NCBI GenBank assembly: GCA_934456315.1
Contig: CAKSHG010000015.1
Location: 1-20,791 of the forward strand
Origin: an uncultured Oscillospiraceae bacterium
GTDB taxonomy: Bacteria; Bacillota; Clostridia; Oscillospirales; Ruminococcaceae
Direction of reading: 5' to 3'
DNA length: 20,791 bases
The translations under genes and the position numbers were made by a program. The notes under the pieces are model-generated. The model was not told the DNA's origin. It made no database searches and worked only from the letters and a program-made list of their open reading frames with translations. Each line of letters starts with the position of its first letter. Within the stretch, counting starts at the first letter, position 1. Shown here one piece after another: positions 1 through 8,045 of the stretch.

Positions 1-2
1 TT

Positions 3-90
3 CCGCGCTCTCGCGCGGAGGGTTCGCCGTCACAGACGGCGAAGCGAGGGCTCTGCCCTCGACCCGCAAGGAGGGACGCGTCCCCCCTTG
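3..90. repeat. Run of four adjacent perfect or near-perfect stem-loops
   Basis: Four inverted repeats follow each other with almost no spacing. 3-8 pairs with 13-18 (6 bp), 23-30 with 36-43 (8 bp), 45-51 with 55-61 (7 bp), and 67-76 with 81-90 (10 pairs with one mismatch). None is followed by a T-run on either strand, so they do not look like ordinary terminators. The run lies beyond the terminator of the minus-strand cluster and may continue left of the window. Its form resembles dispersed intergenic repeats of Clostridia, but that is inference; copy number cannot be seen here. I see no gene between 91 and 155. Confidence 0.6.
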
Positions 91-155
91 ACTCCCCAGT
101 TAGTGATGCAAATTTAGTAGTCCCTGCAACGTTAAATTATAGTTCTTTCGACAGC

Positions 156-180
156 AAAAAGGGAACTGCGGACAGTTCCC
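156..180 (-). terminator. Rho-independent terminator of the sortase/SpoIID cluster
   Basis: 161-168 pairs perfectly with 173-180 around a 4-nt loop. On the minus strand the stem is followed by five U (156-160 are A on the plus strand). It sits 12 nt past the stop codon of the SpoIID-domain gene, as expected for the end of the minus-strand operon. Confidence 0.85.
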
Positions 181-192
181 TTAAATGATGTT

Positions 193-1671
193 TTATTTAA
201 CTTCCGTACCCTGGTAGTAGTATGTAAGTATCTGCTTGTAGTCATACCCGAGATGTGTCGCGAGGGCGTTAGCGCCGTTCTGGCTCATACCAACTCCGTG
301 ACCATAACCGTAGGTCGTGAAAATGAACTTATCAGTCCCTGCGTCGTATTCCACATCGAACGCGCTGGAGCGCAGCTCAAAGCTCATTATCTTCTCGCGG
401 AACACCCTGCCGGTTATCTTGACTGAATCTCCGCTGCTGTCGGTGTAGCTGTGATATCCTCCAACGTTCATCTGCCCGACGTAGAAGCCGTCAACGTTGG
501 TTTCCACAGCCAGCCAGCCGGAGGGGTCGCCTGTGAGCTCTATCCCGGTCTTGTCAAGGACCTTGCTCTTTATCTCCTCCGAGGTGTATTCGACCTTCCT
601 GCCGTAGTTCGGGTCGTACTGCTTGTCGAGGTCGCAGAAGCGGCTCTGGAGGTAGGGGTAATCGGTTCCCCATACGTTCTTGCTGGAGGCAGTGTAGCCT
701 GCGCTGGACGCGGAGTAGACCGCCTGTATCAGCGCTCCGTTGTAGTAAACCGCCTTACCGAGCACCGACTGCACCAGCACGTTCACGGAGTCCGTAACGC
801 TGCTCGCAAGCCCTACGCTGGGGTAGGTGCCGTACTCGTTGCAGAACTTGACGTAGGTATACGCGGCTACTGCCTGCGCCTTTATCGCCTCCGGCGCAAA
901 GGTGTGACCTACTTCGTTCTGGGTCATTCTTCCGACTATTTCGAGTGCTGTGCCGGAAACCGTACTTCCGTTCGCCTTGACGGTCAGTATCTCACCGGCG
1001 GAGTTGCTGTCCGGGAGTTCGTCCGGTTCTATCTCGTCGGGCTGGTCGTCGTTTGCGGAGTTTACCGGAGGGACATCGTCCGCGTCCACCGGGATCCCGC
1101 CCAGCTCGCTTGCTGTGGTCGTTGTCGCGGTGGTCGCGCGTGTGGTCGCAGTCGTGGAGGGCGTCGGGGTCGTCGCGGTCGTGGCAGTTGTCTGCGGAGC
1201 TGTTGTGTATACAGGCGCGGCGGTCGTCACTGCCGGGGATTCCTCCGTGTCCTCACGCGGACCGATTATTTCCTCGCTCTCAACGGTTTCGGCGGTAGGC
1301 TCCAGGGTGGAATCGTCCTCGCCGAGGATCTCGCTGGTCGCGTCCTGCGGCTGGGGGAGTTCGTCGTTCAGCGCGCTGTATGTACTCATCACCATCTTGT
1401 CAGAGAGCGACAGCGGCGCCATGTTGAGCAGATTTATCTGGACTACGCCGTTTCCGGTTTCGTCAGGCACCAGGAAGTCGAGGGTACCCTGACCTGACGC
1501 TTCATCGGAGTCCGGGACTCCTGCGGGGGAGCTGTCAGCTCCGGGTTCCTCGGAGGTATCCTCGGTGAGCATCTGCGCGTCGCCGACAGTGCCCATCACG
1601 CCGCAGGTGAACATGTAGCAGTTCACGATCACCAGCGCCGAAATTATCTTCGCAAGCGATAGTTTTTTCAT
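193..1671 (-). CDS. Membrane-anchored SpoIID/LytB-domain protein, putative peptidoglycan lytic enzyme
   Basis: A 492-residue protein. Residues about 8-29 are a hydrophobic signal or anchor. Residues 30-225 are acidic and low-complexity, with a Thr/Ala-rich stretch at about 145-188 that looks like a wall-spanning linker. The C-terminal half is a SpoIID/LytB domain: Glu253 in the NEVG segment before the APEAIKAQAVAAYTY motif matches the catalytic Glu of the family, and the family's GYGHGVGMSQ-GA signature lies near 455-467. SpoIID proteins are lytic transglycosylases acting on denuded glycan strands; this one is longer than sporulation SpoIID (about 340 residues), so a wall-remodelling role outside engulfment is possible. 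It is the last gene of the cluster, 13 nt after a sortase, with a GGAGG site just before the ATG. No sortase sorting signal is visible at its C-terminus. Confidence 0.88.
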   Translation of the reverse strand: MKKLSLAKIISALVIVNCYMFTCGVMGTVGDAQMLTEDTSEEPGADSSPAGVPDSDEASGQGTLDFLVPDETGNGVVQINLLNMAPLSLSDKMVMSTYSALNDELPQPQDATSEILGEDDSTLEPTAETVESEEIIGPREDTEESPAVTTAAPVYTTAPQTTATTATTPTPSTTATTRATTATTTTASELGGIPVDADDVPPVNSANDDQPDEIEPDELPDSNSAGEILTVKANGSTVSGTALEIVGRMTQNEVGHTFAPEAIKAQAVAAYTYVKFCNEYGTYPSVGLASSVTDSVNVLVQSVLGKAVYYNGALIQAVYSASSAGYTASSKNVWGTDYPYLQSRFCDLDKQYDPNYGRKVEYTSEEIKSKVLDKTGIELTGDPSGWLAVETNVDGFYVGQMNVGGYHSYTDSSGDSVKITGRVFREKIMSFELRSSAFDVEYDAGTDKFIFTTYGYGHGVGMSQNGANALATHLGYDYKQILTYYYQGTEVK

Positions 1672-1684
1672 AGTGCCTCCGGTA

Positions 1685-2803
1685 TCAGTAGTCGGCGGGA
1701 TCGTCTATCATGCCGTTCTTTTCGAGGTATTCCTGCATGCCCGGGACGAGGGAGAGATCCCATGTTCTGCCCTTCCACTTATTGCCGTAAACGTCGGTGT
1801 ATGCGCTGAAATACTTCACGCTGTCCTTGCGGGTTATCTTTGAGGTATCCACATCGGGGCTTTCGTTCTCACGGACCTTTCTTGCGACTATTACAAGGCG
1901 CATGTTCTCGAATCCGGTAGAGCCGTCGCAGGTGGAGAGGGTCAGCAGCTCGTCGCCGTACTGGACGTCAACACCGGTGTTGTACTTGCTGCGGTCCATT
2001 ACTTCCTTGATGTAGTCATAGAACTCGTCGCTGTTCTTGAAGTAGACGTACTTGGTGTAGTCGAAAACGTCGCCGTGTTCCTCGTCGGTATTGGTGATGA
2101 ACACCGAGAATATCTTGTACTTGTTGTCCTGGTAGAGGGTGTTGAAGTCAACAACGGGTGTTTCCCGCAGGAACTCGATATTGTTGTTGTAGTTGCTAAG
2201 CGCGGAGAACTTGTACTTATACAGCATGTTGTGACCGTACAGTATGGTGTTGTTCGGCATCTCGCCGGGACCGAACTTACCCTCGTAGTCGGTGAAGATC
2301 GTCCCTGCGAATTCGTCCTCGCCGTTGAAGTTGTGGTGGAGGTAGAACTCGTTGTCCTCGCCCTGCACGACGGGGTAGTCGATGTTGGTGCCCTTGATGG
2401 TTATCCAGCCGACGAAATCCTTATTTGCCTCGTAGTAGGACGCGTATTCCTCGTTGATGGAGCCTTCCGGGAGCTTGTCTATCTGCTCCTTGGTCGGAGC
2501 CTGGGGGTTGACAACGATCTGCTGACCGTCCTGGACGACCTGTTCGCCGTTGCTGTCAACGATCGTGGTGCCGATAGGAGCCTCCGGCTTCAGCAGGGAG
2601 ATGAAATGCACTGCGATTATGACCAGCGCGGCGATCATCAGGCACAGCGAGCCGAGGAATATTATCTTGCGGGCTATCTCCGAGGAGCTGTCGCCCTTGC
2701 AGGGAAGCAGTCCGGTGCGCAGGCTCTCGCCGAGGCTCTGCTTTTTCTTCTTGCGCTTTTTCTTGTTGTTGTTCGGGGATAAGCCCATATCCATTTCTGC
2801 CAT
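1685..2803 (-). CDS. srtB: Class B sortase (third of three in transcription order)
   Basis: A 372-residue membrane protein with a very basic cytoplasmic N-terminus (Lys/Arg-rich at 14-21) and a transmembrane segment at about 47-71. An extracellular sortase fold follows. The catalytic triad is visible as His191 (LYGHNM), Cys292 (TLSTC) and Arg302. Sortases cleave a C-terminal sorting signal and attach the protein to peptidoglycan or polymerise pilins. The juxtamembrane motif (C-K-G-D...E-x-x-R-K, 35-46) and the C-terminal Trp-Lys-Gly-Arg-x-Trp-Asp block recur in the neighbouring sortases, so the three are tandem duplicates. The RBS is GAAAGGACG before the ATG, and 22 nt separate it from the preceding sortase. 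Residues 72-125 form a divergent linker. Class B is chosen over class A or C from the domain length and the long region between His and Cys. Confidence 0.9.
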   Translation of the reverse strand: MAEMDMGLSPNNNKKKRKKKKQSLGESLRTGLLPCKGDSSSEIARKIIFLGSLCLMIAALVIIAVHFISLLKPEAPIGTTIVDSNGEQVVQDGQQIVVNPQAPTKEQIDKLPEGSINEEYASYYEANKDFVGWITIKGTNIDYPVVQGEDNEFYLHHNFNGEDEFAGTIFTDYEGKFGPGEMPNNTILYGHNMLYKYKFSALSNYNNNIEFLRETPVVDFNTLYQDNKYKIFSVFITNTDEEHGDVFDYTKYVYFKNSDEFYDYIKEVMDRSKYNTGVDVQYGDELLTLSTCDGSTGFENMRLVIVARKVRENESPDVDTSKITRKDSVKYFSAYTDVYGNKWKGRTWDLSLVPGMQEYLEKNGMIDDPADY

Positions 2804-2825
2804 GAGAATAACGTCCTTTCAGAGA

Positions 2826-3890
2826 TCATGCTTCGTCGGTCTTTTCGGACTCAACGGTGTAGCTGTAATCGTAGATCATATCAGCGTCCCACTTTCTGCC
2901 GCCCCAGGAGCCGCCGAAAACTCTGTAGTAGTAATCGAAGTACAGCGGGTCGGGATTTTCGTAAGCCTTGCTCACGTCAACTGTGGGATCCTCGCCCTCG
3001 CGAACCTCCCTGCCGAAGATGACCCAGCGCGCGTCGATACCGTAGTCGAGTATGCAGGTGGAGAGGGTGATGAGATTGTCGCCGTATTTCAGGTCGACGT
3101 CAGTGTAGAACGTGGTTCGGTCGAGTATCTGCGCCACATAGTCGTCGAATTCCGCCTTGTTTCGGAACTTTCTGCCCTGGAGGTAGTAGAACACTTCGCC
3201 GTCCTTTTCCTCGGTGTTCACCAGCATTCCGGCGAATATCTTGTAGGTGGACTTGCGGTAGAGCGTATTGAAGGTTATCGTGGGGTACTTCCTGTACCAG
3301 TCCATACCGTAGTTCAGCTGTGAGCGGTAGTTGAAGTAGCGCGTGAGCTTTGCGAAGTACTCGCCGGTGTTGACGTTGTGACCGTAGAGAATGATGTTCG
3401 CCGGGGTATATTCCGGGGTTATCTTCTCGCGGTAGTCTGCGAATACCGTTCCGGTCTTGCTGTAGTCGCCGTTGAGGTTGTGGTCGAGGTAGTATTCGTT
3501 GTCGTCGCCCTGTACGACCACGTTGTCAACGAACGGGGAATCTTCGTCGCCCATGGTTATCCAGCCGATAACGTCCTTGTTCTGCTCCAGCAGCGGGAGA
3601 AATTCCTCGTTGACCTCGGGGTATTCCTTGACCAGCTCGTCCTTTTTGACCGGGTCGATGGTGACGCTCGCCGAGCCGTGATAGATGCTGGAGATCTCCT
3701 CGTTGAACCTGTTGTCCTGCGCGGTGCTTCCGTAGAACGAGATTATCATTACAAGCGAAACTACCAGCACGACGGCTGCGCCCAGGAAAATGCACTTGCG
3801 GATAATTTCAGCAGGCTTGTCGCCTTTCCAGGGGAGGAGGTACTTAGCGATTCGCAGGAAGATGCTTTCCTTTTCAACAAAATTAGCCAT
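2826..3890 (-). CDS. srtB: Class B sortase (second of three)
   Basis: A 354-residue protein with a short cytoplasmic tail, the juxtamembrane motif P-W-K-G-D...E-I-I-R-K at 20-32, a transmembrane helix at about 33-54, and a sortase B domain to about 300. His171 (LYGHNV), Cys279 (TLSTC) and Arg288 form the expected triad. The C-terminal 50 residues repeat the Tyr-rich, G-S-W-G-G-R-K-W-D block of the other two copies. The start is supported by GAAAGGA 9 nt before the ATG. It lies 23 nt downstream of the first sortase. Sequence differences in the linker (55-105) and in the Cys-to-Arg interval suggest that the copies have diverged in substrate choice rather than being recent duplicates. No substrate with an NPQTN-like or LPXTG-like signal is in the window. 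Confidence 0.9.
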   Translation of the reverse strand: MANFVEKESIFLRIAKYLLPWKGDKPAEIIRKCIFLGAAVVLVVSLVMIISFYGSTAQDNRFNEEISSIYHGSASVTIDPVKKDELVKEYPEVNEEFLPLLEQNKDVIGWITMGDEDSPFVDNVVVQGDDNEYYLDHNLNGDYSKTGTVFADYREKITPEYTPANIILYGHNVNTGEYFAKLTRYFNYRSQLNYGMDWYRKYPTITFNTLYRKSTYKIFAGMLVNTEEKDGEVFYYLQGRKFRNKAEFDDYVAQILDRTTFYTDVDLKYGDNLITLSTCILDYGIDARWVIFGREVREGEDPTVDVSKAYENPDPLYFDYYYRVFGGSWGGRKWDADMIYDYSYTVESEKTDEA

Positions 3891-3913
3891 GATATCGTAT
3901 CCTTTCAGGACTG

Positions 3914-5089
3914 TCAGTAGCTTAGGAGCTTGGATTTATCCCATGTGCTGCCCGCCCAGGAGCCTCCCATTCTGCTGTAGTAATAATCGAACAGCTTGGG
4001 GTTGAGGTTCTGCTGGGCAACTGTTACGTCCACGGTTTCGCTCTCGCCGGGGCGCACCTTTCTTGCAAAGAGCACCCAGCGGGTATCCACGCTCTTGCCG
4101 AGGGGCCAGCTGCATGTTGACATCGTGAGTATCTGGTCGCCATAGGTGAGGTCGACGTCAGTGAAGAACCAGCTTCTGTCCATTACGCCGATGATGAAGT
4201 TGTTGAAATCGTCCTTGCTGTAGAATCTCGTCTTGTCAACGTAGTCGAACACCTCGCCGTACTGGCTCTGGGTGTTGGCGAGTACGCCCGCGAATATCTT
4301 GTAGGTTTCGCAGCCGCCGTTTGGCGTTGCGAGCATGACGGTCGGGTGCACCTTGTAGAACGCCAGCGGCTCCTTGCTAGCCATGTTGGGAACATAGTGC
4401 GTGACGTGCGCGAAGAACTCGCCGCTTATCATGTTGTGACCGTATAGAATGATGTTATCGTCCGTGCCGTCCCATTTGTTGAGGTAGGAGGAGAATATCG
4501 TTCCGGAAACGCTGTCCTCGCGGTAGAGGTTGTGGGTCAGGTAGTAGCTGTTGTCGTAGGACTTTACGACTACGTTGTTGACCGCCGTTCCGGTTATCTT
4601 TATCCAGCCCTTTACGTCCGAGTTAGTGGCGAGGAGCTCGTCCCAGTTCGGGCTTATAGGCGTGTTGACCAGCGGAGTTACGTCTATTTCCTCGGTCTGC
4701 GATTCGCTTGCGGTGGCGTTGGTGTTGAACGGGTCGTAGTCGGGATTTACGTTGACCAGGCTGTCCTCGGGGACGCCTGCGATATCCGCAATTTTGGAAT
4801 TGGTTTCCTTATCCGCGCCCATTCCTGTCAGCTGGGTTATCAGCACGATGATGGTCGCAACGAACACGACGACCGCCGCGATGAGCACTATCTTGCGAAC
4901 CTTTTCGCTGCCGGAATCGTCCGCCTGCGGGAATGTCGCATAGCAGAACCTTGCCCAGCCGGACTTGGGTCTGCCTTTTATCTTATCCTGCTTCTTCGGG
5001 GACTTGTGCGGCTCGGTGTAGAATTCAAGCTTGTCTACCGCGATATCCCTGGAAGCGTGTTTCTTTGGCTTATCTGTGTAATTTGCCAT
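3914..5089 (-). CDS. srtB: Class B sortase (first of three)
   Basis: A 391-residue sortase from the ATG at 5089. An in-frame GTG nine bases upstream overlaps the GGGGTG ribosome binding site, so ATG is preferred. A long basic cytoplasmic tail (about 65 residues) precedes a transmembrane helix at about 66-88. The triad is His218 (LYGHNM), Cys326 (TMSTC) and Arg337 in this numbering. The C-terminal G-S-W-A-G-S-T-W-D block matches the other two sortases. The P-W-K-G-D juxtamembrane motif of the other copies is degenerate here (P-Q-A-D-D...E-K-V-R-K), making this the most divergent member. It follows the pncC stop codon by 15 nt, so translation is probably coupled. Expected role: covalent anchoring of surface proteins. 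Confidence 0.89.
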   Translation of the reverse strand: MANYTDKPKKHASRDIAVDKLEFYTEPHKSPKKQDKIKGRPKSGWARFCYATFPQADDSGSEKVRKIVLIAAVVVFVATIIVLITQLTGMGADKETNSKIADIAGVPEDSLVNVNPDYDPFNTNATASESQTEEIDVTPLVNTPISPNWDELLATNSDVKGWIKITGTAVNNVVVKSYDNSYYLTHNLYREDSVSGTIFSSYLNKWDGTDDNIILYGHNMISGEFFAHVTHYVPNMASKEPLAFYKVHPTVMLATPNGGCETYKIFAGVLANTQSQYGEVFDYVDKTRFYSKDDFNNFIIGVMDRSWFFTDVDLTYGDQILTMSTCSWPLGKSVDTRWVLFARKVRPGESETVDVTVAQQNLNPKLFDYYYSRMGGSWAGSTWDKSKLLSY

Positions 5090-5104
5090 CTGATTCACCC
5101 CAAA

Positions 5105-5614
5105 TTATTTCTTTATCTCTTCAAGCAGCATTGAAAGCGCCTTTTCCGCTGCAAGCGCGCGGATAAGCTCCCGGTCGGGAGTTCCCGGCGCAAACAGGAA
5201 CCGCTCGCTGCGGCAGCCGGAATTTCCGCTGACCGCTATGCAGACTTCCCCGACCGGGTGCTGCGCGCTGCCGCCGGAGGGTCCTGCTACTCCGGTGGTG
5301 GAAACGCCGTAATCCGCGCCGGAAAGCGCCCTGACGCCCTTCGCCATCTCTGCGGCGCACTCAACGCTGTACTCGCTGAACTGCTCCAGCACTGCGGCGG
5401 GAACGTGGAGTACCTCGTGCTTTATCCGGTTGGAGTAGGAGCAGACTCCCAGCTCAATGACGGCGGAGCTTCCGGAAACGGAAGTCACCGCGCCGGAGAT
5501 CATGCCGCCGGTGCAGCTTTCGGCGGTGGATATCTTCACGCCGCGTTCGGAGCACTCCCGGACTATCTCCCGGGAAAGCCCTGATATACTATTATAAATG
5601 TTTTCGATGTCCAT
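5105..5614 (-). CDS. pncC: CinA C-terminal-domain protein, nicotinamide-nucleotide amidohydrolase
   Basis: A 169-residue stand-alone CinA C-terminal domain; the family usually has about 160 residues. It shows the TAESCTGG motif near the N-terminus with the predicted nucleophile Ser, the YSN element, and the G-V-A-G-P-S-G-G loop. PncC deamidates nicotinamide mononucleotide to nicotinate mononucleotide in pyridine nucleotide salvage. The ATG at 5614 begins one nt after the thiI stop; an in-frame TTG at 5626 inside thiI would add four residues. No clear Shine-Dalgarno site precedes either, so translational coupling to thiI is likely. The N-terminal COG1058 half of full-length CinA is absent, which is common. 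Confidence 0.88.
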   Translation of the reverse strand: MDIENIYNSISGLSREIVRECSERGVKISTAESCTGGMISGAVTSVSGSSAVIELGVCSYSNRIKHEVLHVPAAVLEQFSEYSVECAAEMAKGVRALSGADYGVSTTGVAGPSGGSAQHPVGEVCIAVSGNSGCRSERFLFAPGTPDRELIRALAAEKALSMLLEEIKK

Positions 5615-5615
5615 A

Positions 5616-6812
5616 TCACATGTCAAGGTCGACGTTTCTCACGCCGTACTTGAACTGCTTCACCTCGGTTTCCCTTACAGCCTTTTCAATGAGCGGCTCG
5701 AAATCGAAGGACGCTTCCGCCGCGAGGATATCCTCCATAGTCGGGCGGGTCTTGGGGTGCTTCGGGGAAAATACCGTGCAGCAGTCCTCATAGGGGAGCG
5801 TGGACACGTCGAAAGTGTCGATGTGCCGCGCGATGTCGACTATCTCGCGCTTGTCCATGCCGATGGCCGGACGGAATACCGGGTACTCTGCGGCTGCATT
5901 GGTGCAGAATATAGCCGGGAGGGTCTGGCTTGCCACCTGGGCAACGCTCTCGCCGGTGATTATCGCACCGTAGTCGTTAGCCGCGCAGATACGGTTAGCT
6001 ATCTTGACCATCAGACGGCGCATGAGCACGGTGAACAGCTCCTCGGGACAGTTGTCGCGGAGAGCCTCCTGAAGCTCGGTGAACGGAACGCAGTAGAATA
6101 CGATATTGCCGCACCAGTCGGTGAGCTTCTCGCAGAGCGCCTCGACCTTCATGCGGGCGCGCTCGGAGGTGTAGGGCGGGCTGACGTAATGAATGCAGTC
6201 CACGATAAGACCGCGCTTTGCCATCATGTAGCCTGCGACCGGGCTGTCGATACCGCCGGAGAGCATGAGCAGGCTCTTTCCGGAGCTTCCGACAGGCATT
6301 CCGCCCGCGCCGGGAATGCGCAGCGCGCTTAGATAGGCTCCGTTGTCGCGTATCTCAAGGCGCACGGTGACTTCCGGCTCGTGGACGTCCACGCCGATAT
6401 GCGGGAACGCGTCCAGAATGACTGCGCCGAGCTCCTGTTGTATCTCCGGAGTTTTCATCGGGAACGCCTTGTCGCTGCGCTTGGACTCCACCTTGAAAGT
6501 CTTTGCGCCCTCGAGGGCTTCGCGCAGGTACTCGGGAGCGTTCTCCGCGATAACGCTGAAATCCTTCGGGAACACTGCGCAGCGCTGTATCGCGCTGATC
6601 CCGAATATCTTCTGGAGGCGGTTTATTACTTCGTCGAGGTCAGCTCCCTCCGGGGGAGTGATGTAGATAGTGGACTGCCTGCGGTAGAACCCGAAGGTTC
6701 CGAGCTTCTTCAGGCGGCGCTTTATATTCTTCTGGAGCATGTCCTCAAATGTGGACTTGTTCAGACCTTTGAGGGCGATCTCTCCGTATTTTACAAGGAT
6801 TATCTCTTTCAT
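5616..6812 (-). CDS. thiI: tRNA 4-thiouridine synthase ThiI (no rhodanese domain)
   Basis: A 398-residue ThiI: ferredoxin-like and THUMP region at about 1-165, then a PP-loop ATPase domain with S-G-G-I-D-S-P at 185-191. ThiI adenylates U8 of tRNA and transfers sulfur to form s4U; in some bacteria it also contributes to thiamine thiazole synthesis. The rhodanese domain of the E. coli enzyme is missing, as in most Firmicutes, and the Y-E-D-C-C segment near 343-347 carries conserved cysteines. The adjacent upstream cysteine desulfurase is the usual dedicated sulfur donor (NifZ-ThiI pairing in Bacillus). The start is supported by AAAGGAA just before the ATG; the desulfurase gene ends 32 nt upstream. 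Confidence 0.95.
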   Translation of the reverse strand: MKEIILVKYGEIALKGLNKSTFEDMLQKNIKRRLKKLGTFGFYRRQSTIYITPPEGADLDEVINRLQKIFGISAIQRCAVFPKDFSVIAENAPEYLREALEGAKTFKVESKRSDKAFPMKTPEIQQELGAVILDAFPHIGVDVHEPEVTVRLEIRDNGAYLSALRIPGAGGMPVGSSGKSLLMLSGGIDSPVAGYMMAKRGLIVDCIHYVSPPYTSERARMKVEALCEKLTDWCGNIVFYCVPFTELQEALRDNCPEELFTVLMRRLMVKIANRICAANDYGAIITGESVAQVASQTLPAIFCTNAAAEYPVFRPAIGMDKREIVDIARHIDTFDVSTLPYEDCCTVFSPKHPKTRPTMEDILAAEASFDFEPLIEKAVRETEVKQFKYGVRNVDLDM

Positions 6813-6844
6813 CTGTTCTGTTCCTTTATCATTGTTATTCGATA

Positions 6845-7936
6845 TTATCTGCGGAATCTGGCGATCCCTGCGCTTATCCCTTCAAGCAGGGCGTCGATGT
6901 CCGCTGCGGAGGTGTCGGCGCACATGCTGACTCTTATCGCACTGTCCGCGAGCTTATCCGGGATACCGAATGCGGCGAGCACTCCGCTGGTCTTTCCGCG
7001 GGAGCAGGCAGAGCCGCTTGAAACGTAGATCTCACGTTCCTCGAGCGAGTGCAGCATGATTTCGGAGCGCACACCCTCAACGCTGAAGTTGACGATGTTG
7101 GGAACGCAGTTCTCTCCGGAATTGACGGTGATGCCGCCGAGCTTCGAAAGCCCGTCCAGCAGGCGGGACTTCAGCCCGCCGAAGTGCTCCGGAGTTCCGT
7201 GGTAAGCATTTACCGCTGCGTCAAGTCCGGCGATGAGTTCCACAGGCTCGGTGCCGCTGCGCAGGTTCTTCTGCTGACCGCCGCCGACCAGCAGCGGGGA
7301 AATGCGGATACCCTTTCTGATGTAGAGCGCGCCGATACCCTTGCTGGCGTGTATCTTGTGACCGGAAATGCTGATAAGGTCGCCGTCCAGCGGGACTTTC
7401 AGGAATCCCTGCACCGCGTCTATATGTACGATGGCCCTGGGATTCTTGCGCTTTACGAGCCTGTAAAGGCGCTTCACGTCGTTGGCGAATCCGGTTTCGT
7501 TGTTGACCGCCATGCAGGATACAAGCACGGTGTGCTCGTCGACTGCGTCAGCGAGCGCCTGGACGAAGTCCGGGTGGTCCTTGGGCGCAAGGCGCTCAAC
7601 ATGGAATCCGCGCTCCTCGAGCTTTGTCATGACGTTGGCGACCGAGGGGTGCTCTATCGCCGTAGTGACGATGCGGTCACCGGAGCGCCTGTAGGTTTCC
7701 GCCGCGCCGATGAGGGCGGTGTTGTTGCTCTCCGTCGCGCCGGAGGTGAACAGTATGTCACCCTCGCCGAGCTTCGCGAGCAGCGTCTTTTTTGCGGCGG
7801 CGATCACTTTTTCGGAGCGTATGCCCATTCCGTGGAGCGAGCTTGCGTTGCCGAAGCTGTTTTCCATCGCCGAAAGTATAGCGTCCGCAGCCTCCCTGCA
7901 TGGCTTGGTGGTAGCGGCGCTGTCAAGATATATCAT
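6845..7936 (-). CDS. Cysteine desulfurase, NifS/IscS type (ThiI partner)
   Basis: A 363-residue class V aminotransferase-fold, PLP-dependent enzyme that removes sulfur from cysteine as a protein persulfide. Visible marks are D-S-A-A-T-T near the N-terminus, T-S-G-A-T-E-S-N-N (64-72), His97, Asp173, the PLP Lys194 in S-G-H-K-I-H, R-S-G-T-E, and the persulfide Cys311 in S-G-S-A-C-S. The short active-site loop resembles group II-like NifS of Firmicutes rather than IscS of E. coli. First gene of the minus-strand cluster, directly followed by thiI; this order is a common genomic pair and points to tRNA thiolation as the main sulfur sink. AGGAGAG precedes the ATG, and an extended -10 promoter lies about 45 bp upstream. 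Confidence 0.95.
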   Translation of the reverse strand: MIYLDSAATTKPCREAADAILSAMENSFGNASSLHGMGIRSEKVIAAAKKTLLAKLGEGDILFTSGATESNNTALIGAAETYRRSGDRIVTTAIEHPSVANVMTKLEERGFHVERLAPKDHPDFVQALADAVDEHTVLVSCMAVNNETGFANDVKRLYRLVKRKNPRAIVHIDAVQGFLKVPLDGDLISISGHKIHASKGIGALYIRKGIRISPLLVGGGQQKNLRSGTEPVELIAGLDAAVNAYHGTPEHFGGLKSRLLDGLSKLGGITVNSGENCVPNIVNFSVEGVRSEIMLHSLEEREIYVSSGSACSRGKTSGVLAAFGIPDKLADSAIRVSMCADTSAADIDALLEGISAGIARFRR

Positions 7937-7980
7937 TTGTTTCTCTCCTGTGCATAGTAATGCATTTTATATACTAGTAT

Positions 7981-7989
7981 AGTATAGCA
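7981..7989 (-). promoter_or_regulatory. Extended -10 promoter of the desulfurase-thiI-sortase cluster
   Basis: Read on the minus strand, TGC-TATACT forms an extended -10 element (five of six matches to TATAAT plus the TG motif). A clear -35 is lacking. The predicted start near 7974 would give a leader of about 37 nt containing the AGGAGAG site. Confidence 0.55.
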
Positions 7990-8045
7990 CACTTTTGTTT
8001 ATTTGAACAGTCTTTTTTGAAAATTTTCACCTTGATTTCATTGTG

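Noticed and set aside
451..1497. Plus-strand 348-codon open frame inside the SpoIID-domain gene
   Set aside because: Antisense to a strong SpoIID domain; Arg/Gly/Val-rich with no motif.
193..1671. SpoIID-domain protein as the sortase substrate
   Set aside because: No LPXTG- or NPQTN-like motif with hydrophobic tail at its C-terminus; the protein ends within the SpoIID domain.
2075..2782. Plus-strand open frames opposite the sortases
   Set aside because: The sortase triads are intact on the minus strand; the plus frames have Val/Glu-rich shadow composition.
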